A DNA stretch of 43,250 bases from NCBI GenBank assembly GCA_021401465.1, contig JADDMT010000192.1:1-43250 (forward strand), given 5' to 3'. Positions 9,270 to 19,986 of the stretch are shown here, one piece after another. This DNA is from Teratosphaeria epicoccoides (taxonomy: Eukaryota > Ascomycota > Dothideomycetes > Mycosphaerellales > Teratosphaeriaceae). The translations under genes and the position numbers were made by a program. Under the pieces are notes generated by a model that was given only the letters and a program-made list of their open reading frames with translations, was not told where the DNA came from and searched no databases. Each line of letters begins with the position of its first letter. Positions within the stretch are counted from its first letter, which is position 1.

Positions 9270-11657
9270 GCGTCATGCACAGACTAAATGAGCTTCGTCC
9301 TAAGCATGTTGTCGCTTTCGTCCCTAGAGTCTAAGGTCTCGCCCCTAGGCTAACTGTCGTTTGCTCCTAGGACCCATAGTTTGTCGCGGTATCGCAGGAA
9401 GCCCCTCTTGTCGATCTTGTAGTCCCCTACTTGTAGTTTCAGCCTCGCTCTAGCTAGTAGCGCCTAGGAGCCGCCCTTTACTACTTTTAACACTGTCGAG
9501 TACAGCTCGTCTTTCTCTACTATGGCTGCCTATAAGTCATGAAGGGTGCCGTCCTAGAACGGCCTAATAGGCTCCTAGTTAGAGGTTACGGAGTTAGCGA
9601 GTTGCTGTTCGTTCTCTACTATAGTAGTAGGTAGTAGGCTAGTTGAGGTAATTAGTACGACGTCTCCGCTCTCGTCTACAGGGTCCGGCTAACTCTCCAT
9701 TGACTTCTACGTCTAAAAACCTCTTAAACCGTGATTCCTTATCTTCTGCCCCTAGCGTGTCCTGTTCTCGTCTCGACAATGCGTCCGGGACTACTCCTTT
9801 GGCGCCCGGGCGATATACTAAGGAGAACTAGAATTACGCGAGGGTCTCATACTACCGTATCTGCCGCTCGGACAGCTATCGCTTGACCATGAAGTACTCC
9901 AGGTTTTTGTAGTCCATGAGAATAGTGAAGGGCCTACACGACTTCAGCTCGGGGCCCTAGAACTTGAGGCTAGATATCATGGCTAGTATCTCCTTATTAT
10001 AGATGTCGTAATTAATCTCCGCCTTATTAAGTTTCTGCGAGAAGAAGCCTACTAGTCTCTAGACTCTGTTGCTTTCTTGCAGGAGAGCCGCCCCTAACGC
10101 AAACCCGCTGCAGTTAGTCTCCAAAAAGGTCAGCAGCTCTAGGTTCTATTAAGAAAGGACTAGCGCTAAACAGAACTTCGCTTTTAGCGTTCTAAACGCG
10201 GACTCCTCGAGTTCCCCCTAGGAGAACGGTCTGCCCTTCCCTGTAAGCGCCGTCAAGGGCCTAGCTGTCTTCGAGTAGTTCGGGATGAACATCCTGTAGT
10301 AGTTAGCGAAGCCGAGGAATCTACGGACTTCCTTTTGTGTTTTTAGCTACTCCTAGTTACGCATGGCCTCTACCTTTTCTGGCTCGGTCCCCACGCCTTT
10401 TCTGTTAGCATAGATCATGAACCCTAGGTACTTGATATCCTTTTTGGCAAACTCGCTCTTCCTAGGGTCAAGGTAGAGGCCCCTGTCCTAGAGCTTCCGG
10501 AGTACTCGCGTTACTTTAGCGAAATAGTCTTCTCGCAAACTGCTGCTATATATGATAATGTCGTCTATGTACGCGGAGGCGTAGTCGTCTAATTCCTCGC
10601 GTAGTAGTGTGTTAATATATCGTTAGAACGTTGCTAGAGCCCTAGATAAACTGAACGGACATACTAGCCATTCAAATGAACCGAACCTCATGCGGAAGGC
10701 TGTCTTGTACTCATAGCCTTTCGCTATACGGATTAAGTGGAAGGCTGACACTACATCTACCTTAGTAAGCCACTAGGCGCCCGTGAGGTTCCTCAAGGTC
10801 TCCGGTATTAACAGGAGGGGGTACCTATCTTGCTTTGTGATCGCGTTAAGGGCGCGGTAATTGTAGCAGAACTAGAGCCCTCCTCCTAGCTTCTAGACAA
10901 AAAGCACAGGAGCCGTAGCCTCTAAGTTAGTAGGCCGAATGAATCCCTTCCCTAACAGTTCGTCTAAGGACTTCCTTAAAACAAGTAGTTCCTCCTTCGA
11001 CATGCTGTATAGGGGTCCCTATAGCAGAGCCGGTTAGGATCTGTCTAGTCCTTCGCGGAGTTTGATGCGGTAGTCAATGCTAGGGCAGTGTGGCACTAAT
11101 TTTTCCGCTTCTTAGCAGCAGAATAGCAGAGCTATGTGCTAAAGCTCTAGAGGTAGCGCCTCTCTTAACTCGTCTAGCGTCAGATATTCCTTTGCCTTTA
11201 AGGCCTCCGCGACATCCGCCGTTACGCTCGCGCATACCTAGGTAAAGTTCCCGCGGTCCTCGTATTCTCGGTAGTTCCGTCCTTCGTCTATCTACTGTCC
11301 CGCTCTCCCATGCTAATACCGACGCCTTTCTAGTACGGTCCGCACTTTATTGTGAGCCTTCTAGGGGTTCCCTAGTATTAGGGGGAAGGCTAGATCCTTT
11401 ACTATGTATGCGTACACTAGTTGCTAGAACCCCTTAATTTCCATCTAGAAGGCGACTACTCCTTCTACCGCGGAGTCTCGCATCGACGCTGTTACGCCTC
11501 TCGCTATGCGCGACTCTTTGCTTATTAAGCTTAAGCCGAGACCTTTTACTAGGTCTCCGTCAATTGCAGCATAGCATTAGCACCCCTTATTAATGAGAGC
11601 TGATGTCCTGGTATTATTTGCTAGGACTACATCAGTATAAATCAGGTTCCTGTCCAT
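9270..11657 (-). pseudogene. pol of A3, proximal part (protease to integrase)
   Basis: Minus-strand pol aligned with A1 from 19971 to about 22360. An ATG at 11657-11655 corresponds to the pol start in A1/A2 and overlaps the end of gag. In order: protease, reverse transcriptase (palm region near 10580, where A1 has Tyr-Ile-Asp-Asp), RNase H and the start of integrase. The reading stops at the CCGTA duplication flanking element C and continues at 2325. TAG codons replace Gln and Trp throughout. This is a dead copy. Confidence 0.8.
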
Positions 11658-12920
11658 GGATCCCTTAACTCTCTCCTATCCTTCTGCTAATGTCTCCGTT
11701 ACTCCTGCTTCCTAACTCCGAGCAGGAGTTAATCTTTTCCCGAGTTTTTCCTCCTAGGTTCCTCTGCTATTCTATCGTCCTCTAGCAATGGCGACACTCT
11801 GGTTATGTTAATCCGGGCTAGGGGTGTAGCCAAGGCGTAGGGACACCCCTTGACTTAGTGTCTAGACGCTCTGTAATAGTAGCACAGGTTATTCTCCTAG
11901 CGTTTCTCTCTCTCTGTAGCGTCTACCTATTTGGCGCGTTGTTTTCCCCGTTGTTTTGTCAGGGTCCTTTACTGTCATATCGGTCTCCTATAGTACGAGT
12001 TAGTGCTATGACTATTCCTATCCGCGTCTATTCGGGATCCGACCCTAGGGTTAGGCATCTACATAGCAGCTATAGGAATACCTTCGGAGTCCTTGTTCTT
12101 TTCCCTTAACTACCTCCTATAGGCCGCCTTAAACTAGTCGGTTGCCTCGGAGTTTGTCATGACTCTTTCGACCTCCTCTGTAAACGCGTAGTAGTCCCCC
12201 TTATCTCTTACGTTCGCTGTGTACATCCTAGCGGGATTCGAAAACGAATTCTTGAGGTATCTAATCTTCACGTCATCTGTCTACTAGTCCCCTCCTGCTA
12301 ACAGCAGGAGTTCGTTGAATTCCAGCTAGTGCTTGTGCCATGGCTAGCCTGCTGCGTGTTAGAGGTTCGTGAGCTGTTCTAGAGCTTTCGCTGTCTTGTT
12401 ACTGTCTGCAAACATGGCCTCGAGTTACATGAGGAAAGCTTCGGGGTCCTTCGCCCTGTCCGGGCCTCCTTTCTCCCAGAAATGGCGCATCTAGGCGCGC
12501 TGGCGAGCGGGGAGAGTGTCGTAGATTGTGTTCTAGTAATAATCCACGCCTATTAGGGGTTTTATCCTAGAGCGCGCCCTAAGCAAACTCCTAATACAGA
12601 GCAGGTAATTCGGCTCTTCTGTCCTACGTTAGTAGCCTCTACTCTCGGGGTCCTGTCGGTTCTATGCTAGAGTTCGTACGCGTTGCTACAGCTAGCGCGT
12701 CCGCGAGAGCCTTTAGCAGCTCCTCTGACAGGGCGCCTAGGTTTTGTTACTATTAGGACTCCGATTCATTTAGCGTGGCTCGCGTGGCTGTTAGCTTGGC
12801 CATAATTTGCTGTTACTAGGTATGCATTCCCTCGACGACACAGCGCATTTCTGCTAACGCTTCCTCGTTCGTGGATCCTTCGGACACTAGGGTTGATTAG
12901 CTAGGAGACGACCTTTCTAT
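11642..12920 (-). pseudogene. gag of A3
   Basis: This matches gag of A1 and A2. The initiator appears as ATA (12920-12918), a TG-to-TA change of the ATG still present in A1. The stop equivalent is TGA at 11644-11642. The span is 1279 nt against 1293 in A1 and A2, so it also carries small indels. The C-terminal CCHC zinc knuckle is recognisable near 11860. A short plus-strand frame at 11858-12109 is a shadow of this gene. Confidence 0.75.
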
Positions 12921-12930
12921 AGTAAAATCG

Positions 12931-12939
12931 ATCGTACTT
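12931..12939 (-). promoter_or_regulatory. Self-priming primer-binding site, A3
   Basis: On the minus strand AAGTACGAT starts 2 nt after the LTR. It is complementary to ATCGTACTT inside the LTR (12997-12989, minus strand), as in A1 and A2. Confidence 0.6.
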
Positions 12940-12941
12940 AA

Positions 12942-13106
12942 TGTCACGGGTAAACGACGTATACACAGGGGTTCATGTAGTATTCAACAAGTACGATAGG
13001 GAGAGAGGGACTATCTGCTAGCTGTCCGGTCTTTTATAGCCGGCCTCGTCAGGGGTCGCGTCGCACAGGCCCTAGCCTGTGCTAAGACTTAGGGCCTCGC
13101 CCTTCA
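12942..13106 (-). repeat. Family A LTR (5' LTR of A3), 165 bp
   Basis: On the minus strand it begins TGAAGGGCGAGG and ends GTGACA. It contains the TATAAAAG box of the family and matches 18499-18672, 25101-25265, 27964-28123 and 34597-34761. Confidence 0.9.
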
Positions 13107-14064
13107 CATCGATTATCTGGCAATTCTTGCTATAGTAGGCTACTGCCTGACATAGGCACATCTTGAGCGGGCTGTTAATGCCACAATTAGCGTATTAAGC
13201 GACTATGCTAGCCATTATCTCGAATAGTAAGATAGAGGGTTAATTGATGTTACTGCTACTTGTATGTATTAGGCAAGTCTTCGAAGTTAGTTAATGTAAT
13301 TAGTAAAGAGTTAAAGTAGAAGAGTAGTAGTAGATATAGATATCTCTTACTGCCGAGTGCACGTGCTACCGCCTAGCTAGCGCACATGAGGCCCTCGTAA
13401 CTGCCGTCTAGATCAGTTAGCTGCTACGTGCCGCTATGTGCTACATGTAGGTAGTTATTACTCTTAACAAAGAAGCAGCAAACATGGCGACATCTATCCT
13501 ATGTAGCTATGTCTGCCGAGTGCACATGCCGCCGTTAAGCTAGCGTCAGTGTGACTATATCGCGGTTGCTACTATTCCTAATGCCTCCGTATAGTAGTAG
13601 ATAAGGTCCGTAGGTCGTAACCACAAGGATCATTTTTTACTGCCTTTCGAGGCAGAATCGCCTGATATCATGCCTTCTTCATTTAGTCATGTGCCTAGGC
13701 AGCAGTGTGTGATATTCAACCGAATCTGTGACAGCGTCGCGTGCCTTCCGTTTCTAGCCATTTTTCAGGTAGCAGCGTCATGTGCCTTCCATTTCTAGTC
13801 ATTTTTCAGGCAGAAGCTAATAATGTGACGATATAACGTGTGCGGTTAGCGACTATGCAGAGCACATAACCTATAGCTGCTAAAATACAAAAGAAGCTCG
13901 GTACTCTAAACTTCTTTCTTTTAAACAACTACCTTATCTAGTACTCGGCTTCTTCTTTAGCATCTATACAGATACTAGCACACTAACAACACCACGGCAT
14001 GTAAGCATTATATGCTTGTATGACAAGACTATAAACTGACGCGCTAGTAGAATCTAAACCTACT
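13107..14064. other. Gene-free stretch upstream of the 14065 gene, with a 41-bp tandem repeat
   Basis: I see no convincing gene here. The sequence contains GTGCACGTGC-like palindromes near 13360 and two copies of a TGCCGAGTGCAC motif (near 13353 and 13516). A tandem duplication with a period of about 41 bp covers 13731-13811, with a diverged partial copy just before it. The last 200 bp are T/C- and A-rich, as in fungal promoters. It probably holds the promoter of the gene at 14065 and perhaps the end of a DNA transposon. Confidence 0.5.
13731..13811. repeat. Tandem duplication, about 41-bp unit, two copies
   Basis: Two adjacent copies share CAGCGTC, GTGCCTTCC, TTTCTAG and CATTTTTCAGG in the same order, with transitions between copies. 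The offset between equivalent bases is 41. Confidence 0.8.
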
Positions 14065-15688
14065 ATGTTGACGAATCCGACCCTAGACCTAGAGCTAGCG
14101 ATTAGTGTAGGTTCTAAGCATGCCGAGTTCGCGGCCGACTACGTCCGCGATACCGTCTAGGCATCAGAAGCCGCTGTCGCGCTGTAGAAGGCATATCCGG
14201 ACTTTAATGCCTACAAGGATCTTGTTAACTACGCCCCTTAGGTAGAGCATCAAGCTAGGCACAAGGTGCTTGACGTCGCATGTAGCAGTAGCCTGATTAG
14301 GCTCCTAGCGAGTGCAAAGCTAGCTACACTAGATAGTGTATACTTCCTAGACTTCTATGCTAAGATGCTAGATAAGAGCTAGTAGTATGTGTTATAGCTA
14401 GGCCTTAGAGGCAATACTGTTACTAACTAATCTTTAGTACTATGCGGGACTACTAGGGAAGCGTGGACTCGTAGCGCTTCATCTAGGCGAGGCTCGGTCG
14501 CACCCCTATAGCTAGCATCAAGCAGGCTGCTAGATGCCCTAATGGCTTTTAGATAGTATTTGCAAAGGGCATGCTAGAGATGTTCGAGCTACAGGTCTAT
14601 TCGGGGCTAATCTGCTAGCTGCGCGAGCTAGTTAGTAACAATAGCTAGCTGATCTTAGATTAGAAGGAGCCTGCTCCTAGCTAGCAGCTACTCTTACACC
14701 GACTAAGCGAGGCTACTTCTATGGCCTATCGAGAGTACACTATAAGAGACTAGGCCTTATTGCTATTACGCATTCAGAATGTTTAGTACCTCGCCCTACT
14801 AAGTCCTAGCTTTGACTGTCTAATCACGTAGTATACCATGATTGCTAGCTAGGACGAATTAGCGAGGGCGCGGAGATCTATGCTTGCTTTCTTCGCTAAG
14901 CCTAGTGTAGTAAGTAAGGTGTCTCTCTACGCAGACTTTCTGACCTACTACCTAACGGATCAGTTAATTGCTCTCTACGGCTTATTCGTCAAGCGAGCAA
15001 GAACCCGTGTCAGCCATCTAACCGCGGCGTTAGAGGTCAAAGTTGACATAGCGTAGCGTGAATAGCTTAATAGCAAGATTAGTAGTACTACTCCTAGGCA
15101 GAGGGGTTTCTAGGTCAAGCTCTTATATACTCTCCTTATCAAGCCCATAGTTACGATATCTCTTAATCAAGTCAAACGGGAATTGTCGCGCATAGAGAGA
15201 CGTGCGCTAGAACGACAGGTAGCGAAGGCTCTACAGAAAGGGCAGTAAATATGCGAGGTAGATAAGCTAGCTAGCTGCCTAGACGCTAGCTAGTAGAGAG
15301 ATGTACATGCGATGAGAGACTTTCGGCTAGTAGCACTAACTGCCAATCCTGCGGCATGACTAATAAGTAGTTATGCACGTAGGTAGAAGACCTGCTTCTA
15401 GCTATAGCAGGCGGTAATTCATGACTTTCTTGAGAACTTACTAAGCATCTACCTCTTTAGCGACATGCCTGCTGTCGAAAAGAAGCTCGCAGCCGTCATT
15501 GCTAAACACGAGTTTCCCTTTCTCAAGGTTAGTAGCCGCGATTCTGACTAATCATACATACATATGCTAACTAGTTGTGTTTCTAGCTCCTAGCTAAGCT
15601 TTATAACAAGATCTACGAAGGAGTCATTATGTCGCCTACCCCGATTAGCATCATGTTTAACTACGGCATAGGTTAGCTAAGTAGCTAA
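14065..15688 (+). pseudogene. Unrecognised three-exon gene convergent with Plavaka
   Basis: Reading from ATG 14065, one coherent frame appears once two introns are removed. The first is 14385-14437 (GTATGT donor, TACTAAC branch, TTTAG acceptor, 53 nt). The second is 15528-15586 (GTTAGT donor, TGCTAAC branch, TTTCTAG acceptor, 59 nt). Exon phases agree (320 nt, then 1090 nt, ending in phase 0). The predicted product is about 500 residues, mostly helical and Leu/Ala-rich, with no cysteine cluster or transmembrane segment that I can name. Roughly twenty or more internal stops are TAG/TAA at Gln/Trp-like positions, so it is RIP-killed. The exact end is uncertain (15688 or up to about 15765). It converges on the Plavaka transposase, so it may be a second gene of that transposon; I do not recognise the family. 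Confidence 0.55.
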
Positions 15689-15792
15689 GTCGTCAAGTCT
15701 ACTAGCGCTAGCTAGAAAAACTACGTGCTAGGAGCCCTCCTTGCGGTGTGCTACCTTCATTAAGCTTACTAGTATAGCATTTGTTACGTATG

Positions 15793-18450
15793 TCATAATC
15801 GTTTGCGTTTGTTTCTCCTTGATTAGTCCTAAGTAGAGCTGCTAGCGACGCCACGCTTAAGCGATAGCAGCCCTTCCTTACTAGTAGCCGCAATATCGCG
15901 CTCCTTAGCTGTATTCAGGCGATATAGCTTGTGTTTAGTTGCTACCCTAGACTCTTGTTCCTCCTAGTCCGCATTGTATATAAAGTTGTAGGTCTCAAAT
16001 TCGGCAGTATTGTTAATGTACATGTCATATCGGCTAGAGATGTCATATTCGTCTGTTAGTATAACGTAGATGCTATAGTAGACGCTAGTAAGCCCGTAGA
16101 TAGGGCGACCTTGCAAAGTACCTTCCTGTAGGCCGGAACGCATCGCTGTGATTACTATCATGCCATGAACATCGTCTGCTCTTCTAGCCGGATCTTTCGG
16201 CCAGAACAGGTCTACGAACATACCTGTGTAGGTCGGACGTTTATTATGTGCTAGTATTATGTAGTTATAGCCGTCTACTATGACGCGCGATTTCTTGTCT
16301 TAGAAGGTTACGACATACAACAGGCGAGTAGGCAACTAGCTCTCGAAGGCGACGACTAGGTCGATTTGTCTATTAATGCTAGTAGTCTCGTCTATAACTA
16401 GCGGCACTTCATACTCCTAGACCTAGAGCTAGTCGTTACGGCGATTATCCTAGATTCCTTGCTAGTTCGGGGTACATCTAACGACGTCCGGCTGAGTTGC
16501 AGATAGATCGTCAGGATCCTTATGATACATCTTCTAGCACTGTATACTAGCATAGAAAGATACATCTAAATCGTCGACCTAATCCGGTCTTCCCTCGATC
16601 CTGTCAGGATCAAGACGCATTATATTCGACCTCGATGTTGTATTAGACGACGCCTAGTACTCTCTAATAAACACTATAGTAGCATAACAGAAGTAAGGCC
16701 CTACCTCTAGCCCTATGTGTGCTACTACATTACTAACTGTCCTCTATATGTCTCTACCTAGTAACGATTAGCTAGATCTTAGCCTTTGCTAGCTAAGGAA
16801 GGCTTTAACATCCTTCTGCTCTGTCAGTCAAGGCACTTCGCGCTCCTAAGCCTCTCGACGTTCGGCCTTAGTCTGCTGCTAGAACGTTAGGCTAGTATTA
16901 AAGAATGTAAGCATAGTAATCTTTTGCTAGAAGTACTCCATAATTTGGTACTATCGCCCGCAAGAACTAGATAGCGCCATGTGCCTTAGCCTCTTCTAAT
17001 AGTAGCACGAAGACTAGGAGCAACTGTCGCAGCACACTCTTCTACTCCTAGCCTGTCTATTAGCTTACTACAGACATCTGGCTAAATACCCGGAGGTTCC
17101 TAAATGCAGGTACCGCCGCGAAGCGACGGTCGATAATAACATCTAGTTAATAATCTACGACAGTCTTGCCTTTGTTACTCTTTCTTGCTGCTTTATACTA
17201 GCCCTTAGCTTGTAGGAGTGCCGCTCTAGCTCGCTTCGAAGACAGAGGTAGTCGACTCTTAAGCAAATCTCGCGTCTGATCTATGACGTACATTAATACG
17301 CCCTTGAAGAGTTAGTAGAGCACGTCTACTATTAGCGTCTTGTAGATATTTAGGCTAGGGTGCCTAAATGCAAAGTTTAGTAGGTCGTGTATGTAGCTAC
17401 CCTGGTCCTTCTTCGCCGCTCGCTAGAGCATGATTTGTATTTACGTGTCTTTATGTATCTACTATAGCGTAACCGCTTCGAGGTCTTCGCGTTTTTCTGG
17501 ATCGATTGTACATATCATGTAGTAGCGGTTATTCTTCACGCCTGTGATTATTACCTGTTCTTAGTAGTCGCTCGCGTATACTGCGATATTTAGGAAACAT
17601 CGCTATGTCTTGCTATCCGCACATAAGACGTCAAGGCCCTCGCCTGCGGCAAGCTTAGTAATAGGGTCGAACATTGTCTTCATGTAGCGATAGTATAGCT
17701 CGTCCCTAATGCTTCCTTTCCTACCTTTAACTACTAGTAGCATCGCTAGGAGCACGCTGCCTAGTCGATAGTTAGAGTTACGAACCGATCTAGGCAGGTT
17801 GCTAATTGTCAAGTATACCGGCCATGCGATCAGGTTACCTTGATGATTAGTAACCTGTGTCTTGTTACTAGCAAGAATTAGTAGCATAATTGTCGCTCTG
17901 TCTATTCTAAGCTCTTTCTGTTTGTCCTACTACTAGTCTGCAGAGGCCATGTCCTAATAGATCCGCCTAGGCGGGTTATCTAGAGTCTCGAGGTAATAAG
18001 GCGCGTACACGAGAACATTCCTGAAACCCTTGTGCCCTATAAGAAAGCGCACAATGTCTTCGACTTTCTAGTGCCTTAGAGGCACCGTCTTGATACTAGA
18101 GGTCAACTGTAGAGATTCTAATTCGATGTTCGTAATACTCTACTTTGCAATGAATAGTAGTTAGTAGGCACTTACTTCTTAGATCTTGTCCTTAAGCTCT
18201 ACGCCTGACTGAAAGCTAAGCAGTTCGTAGATCTTCTGCAGCCGGGGAATCTTGAATAACCGATCGATAGCGTTGCTCGAAATGCCTTCGTGTAAGAGCT
18301 AGTATGCGAATGCTACATCTACATCACTTTAGAAGAAGGCACAGCCCTATTCGTTAAGTTCCTTATCTGTCTGTTCGTTAGACCTAGTCAAGGTTATTAC
18401 TAACTTAGTAGGATTGCAGCTTAACGTACACTTTGATTAGCCTGCCTGCC
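15793..18450 (-). pseudogene. Plavaka-type DNA transposase
   Basis: This is a minus-strand DDE transposase of the fungal Plavaka group, cut-and-paste transposons within the KDZ-like assemblage. Recognisable blocks in order: a GISSNAIDRLFK segment (about 18290); RIYxDM followed by three TAGs where the family has Trp-Trp-Trp (17935-17927); ILAS-x-KTQ followed by AWPVYLTISNLP (17880-17790); LCAD (about 17625); DVLYQLFKGV (about 17310), matching the family's LLHQLHKGVFK; and a DVHGMIVI C-terminal block (about 16160). The stop is TGA at 15795. The Asp of the ILASDKT motif is Asn here (17866-17864). The frame shifts by one between about 17600 and 16220, so there is an intron or indel. The N-terminal start is unresolved. 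Confidence 0.8.
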
Positions 18451-18498
18451 ATGGGACTACCTACGCTAAAAGGTGTCCGCTTGTATAGTTACTAGCTA

Positions 18499-18672
18499 TG
18501 AAGGGCGAGGCCCTAAGTCTTGGCATAGGCTAGGGCCTATGCGCGGTACGCGACGCGACCCCTAACGAGGCCGGCCATAAAAGACTAGACAACTAGCAGA
18601 TAGTTCCTCTCTCCCTATCGTACTTGTTAAATACTACATAAACCCCTATGTATATGCCGTTTACTCGTGACA
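18499..18672 (+). repeat. Family A LTR (5' LTR of A1), 174 bp
   Basis: It starts TGAAGGGCGAGG and ends GTGACA. It is longer than other copies because of extra GCG/GCGAC units near 18541. Where the other copies have TATAAAAG, it has CATAAAAG. Confidence 0.9.
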
Positions 18673-18674
18673 TT

Positions 18675-18683
18675 AAGTACGAT
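18675..18683 (+). promoter_or_regulatory. Self-priming primer-binding site, A1
   Basis: AAGTACGAT, 2 nt after the LTR, is complementary to ATCGTACTT at 18617-18625 inside the LTR, which lies about 41 nt downstream of the TATA position. One further G-U pair is possible. This matches Tf1/sushi self-priming. Confidence 0.65.
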
Positions 18684-18693
18684 TAATTTCACC

Positions 18694-19986
18694 ATGGAAC
18701 GGCTGTCTCCTAGCTAATTAACCCTAGTGTCCGAAGGATCTACGAACGAGGAAGCGTTAGCAGAAATGCGCTGTGTCGTCGAGGGAATGCATACCTAGCA
18801 ACAGCAAATTATGGCCGAGCTAACAGCCACGCGGGCCGCGCTAAATGAATCGGAGTCCTAATAGCGACAAAACCTAGGCGTCCTGTCAGAGGAACTACTA
18901 AAGACTCTCGCGGACGCGCTAGCCGTAGCAACGCGTACGAACTCTGTCATAGAACCGACGGGACCCCGAGAGTAGAGGCTACTAACGTGGGACAGAAGAG
19001 CCGAATCATTCAGGGATTACCTGCTCTATATTAGGAGTTCACTTAGGGCGCGCTCTAGGACAAAACCCCTAATAGGTGTAGATTATTACTAGAACACAAT
19101 CTACGACACCCTCCCCGCTCGCTAGCGCGCCCGGATGCGCCATTTCTGGGAGAAAGGAGGCCCGGATAGGGCGAAGGACCCTGAAGCTTTCCTCACGTAA
19201 CTCGAGGCTATGTTCGCGGACAGTAACGAGACAGCGAAAGCTCTAGAATAGCTTACGAGCCTCTGACACGCAGCAGGCTAGCCATGGCACGAGCACTAGC
19301 TAGAATTCGACGAACTCCTGCTGTTAGCAGGAGGGGACTAGTAGACAGATAACGCGAAGATTAGATACCTTAAGAATTCGTTTTCAAATCCCGCTAGGAT
19401 GTACACGGCGAACGTGAGAGACAAGGGGGACTACTACGCGTTTGTAGAGGAGGTCGAAAGGGTCATGACAAACTCTGAGGCAACTGACTAGTTCAAGGCG
19501 GCCTATAGGAGGTAGTTAAGAGAAAAGAACAAGGACTCTAAAGGTATTCCTACAGCTGCCATGCAGGTGCCTAACCCTAGGGTCGGATCCCGAATAGACG
19601 CGGATAAGGATACAGTCATAGCACTACCTTGTACTATAGGAGACTAATATGACAGCAAAGGACCCTGACAAAACAATAGGGGGAAACGACGCGCCAAATA
19701 GGTAGATGCTACAGAGAGAGAGAAACGCTAGGAGAATAACCTGTACTACTACTACGGAGCGTCTAGACACTAAGTTAAGGGGTGTCCCTACGCCTCGGCT
19801 ATACCCCTAGCCTAGATCAACACAACTAGAGTGTCGCCGATACTAGAGGACGATAGAATGGCAGAGGAACCTAGGAGGAAAAACTCGGGAAAAGATTAAC
19901 TCCCGCTTAGAGTTAGGAACTAGGAGTAACAGAGACATTAGCAGAAGGATAGGAGAGAGTTAAGGGATCTATGGACAGGAACCTGA
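18694..19986 (+). pseudogene. gag of A1
   Basis: ATG at 18694 opens a 430-codon frame ending at TGA 19984. The N-terminal third is rich in Glu and Ala and looks helical. The middle has the retrotransposon-gag (capsid) pattern (RMRHFWEKGGP..DPEAF, about 19140-19200). The C-terminus holds a CCHC zinc knuckle near 19745-19780, with the first two cysteines read as Tyr (TGC to TAC) and the final His and Cys intact. Numerous TAG codons sit at Gln/Trp positions. Pol starts in the -1 frame within the last 16 nt, implying programmed frameshifting or reinitiation in the live ancestor. Confidence 0.8.

Larger units (their letters stand above)
1087..13106 (-). mobile_element. Chromovirus A3, split by element C
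   Basis: This is a family A element on the minus strand, collinear with A1 and A2. The 5' LTR is at 12942-13106, gag at 11642-12920 and pol at 9270-11657. Pol then breaks at a 5-bp target duplication (CCGTA) where element C (2326-9264) is inserted, and resumes at 2325-1087. The chromodomain is the last part visible before D1 begins. Its antisense gene and 3' LTR would lie beyond D1, outside the window. It is heavily mutated, with TAG at Gln/Trp codons throughout. Confidence 0.85.

Noticed and set aside
11858..12109. Plus-strand ORF 11858-12109 and its counterpart at 28967-29221 (minus)
   Set aside because: Both are antisense shadows of the gag zinc-knuckle region of A3 and A2. No start context or splice structure, unlike the antisense genes near the 3' LTRs.
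13731..13811. CRISPR-like repeat array
   Set aside because: Only two adjacent copies without spacers, in a fungal-type sequence; an ordinary tandem duplication.
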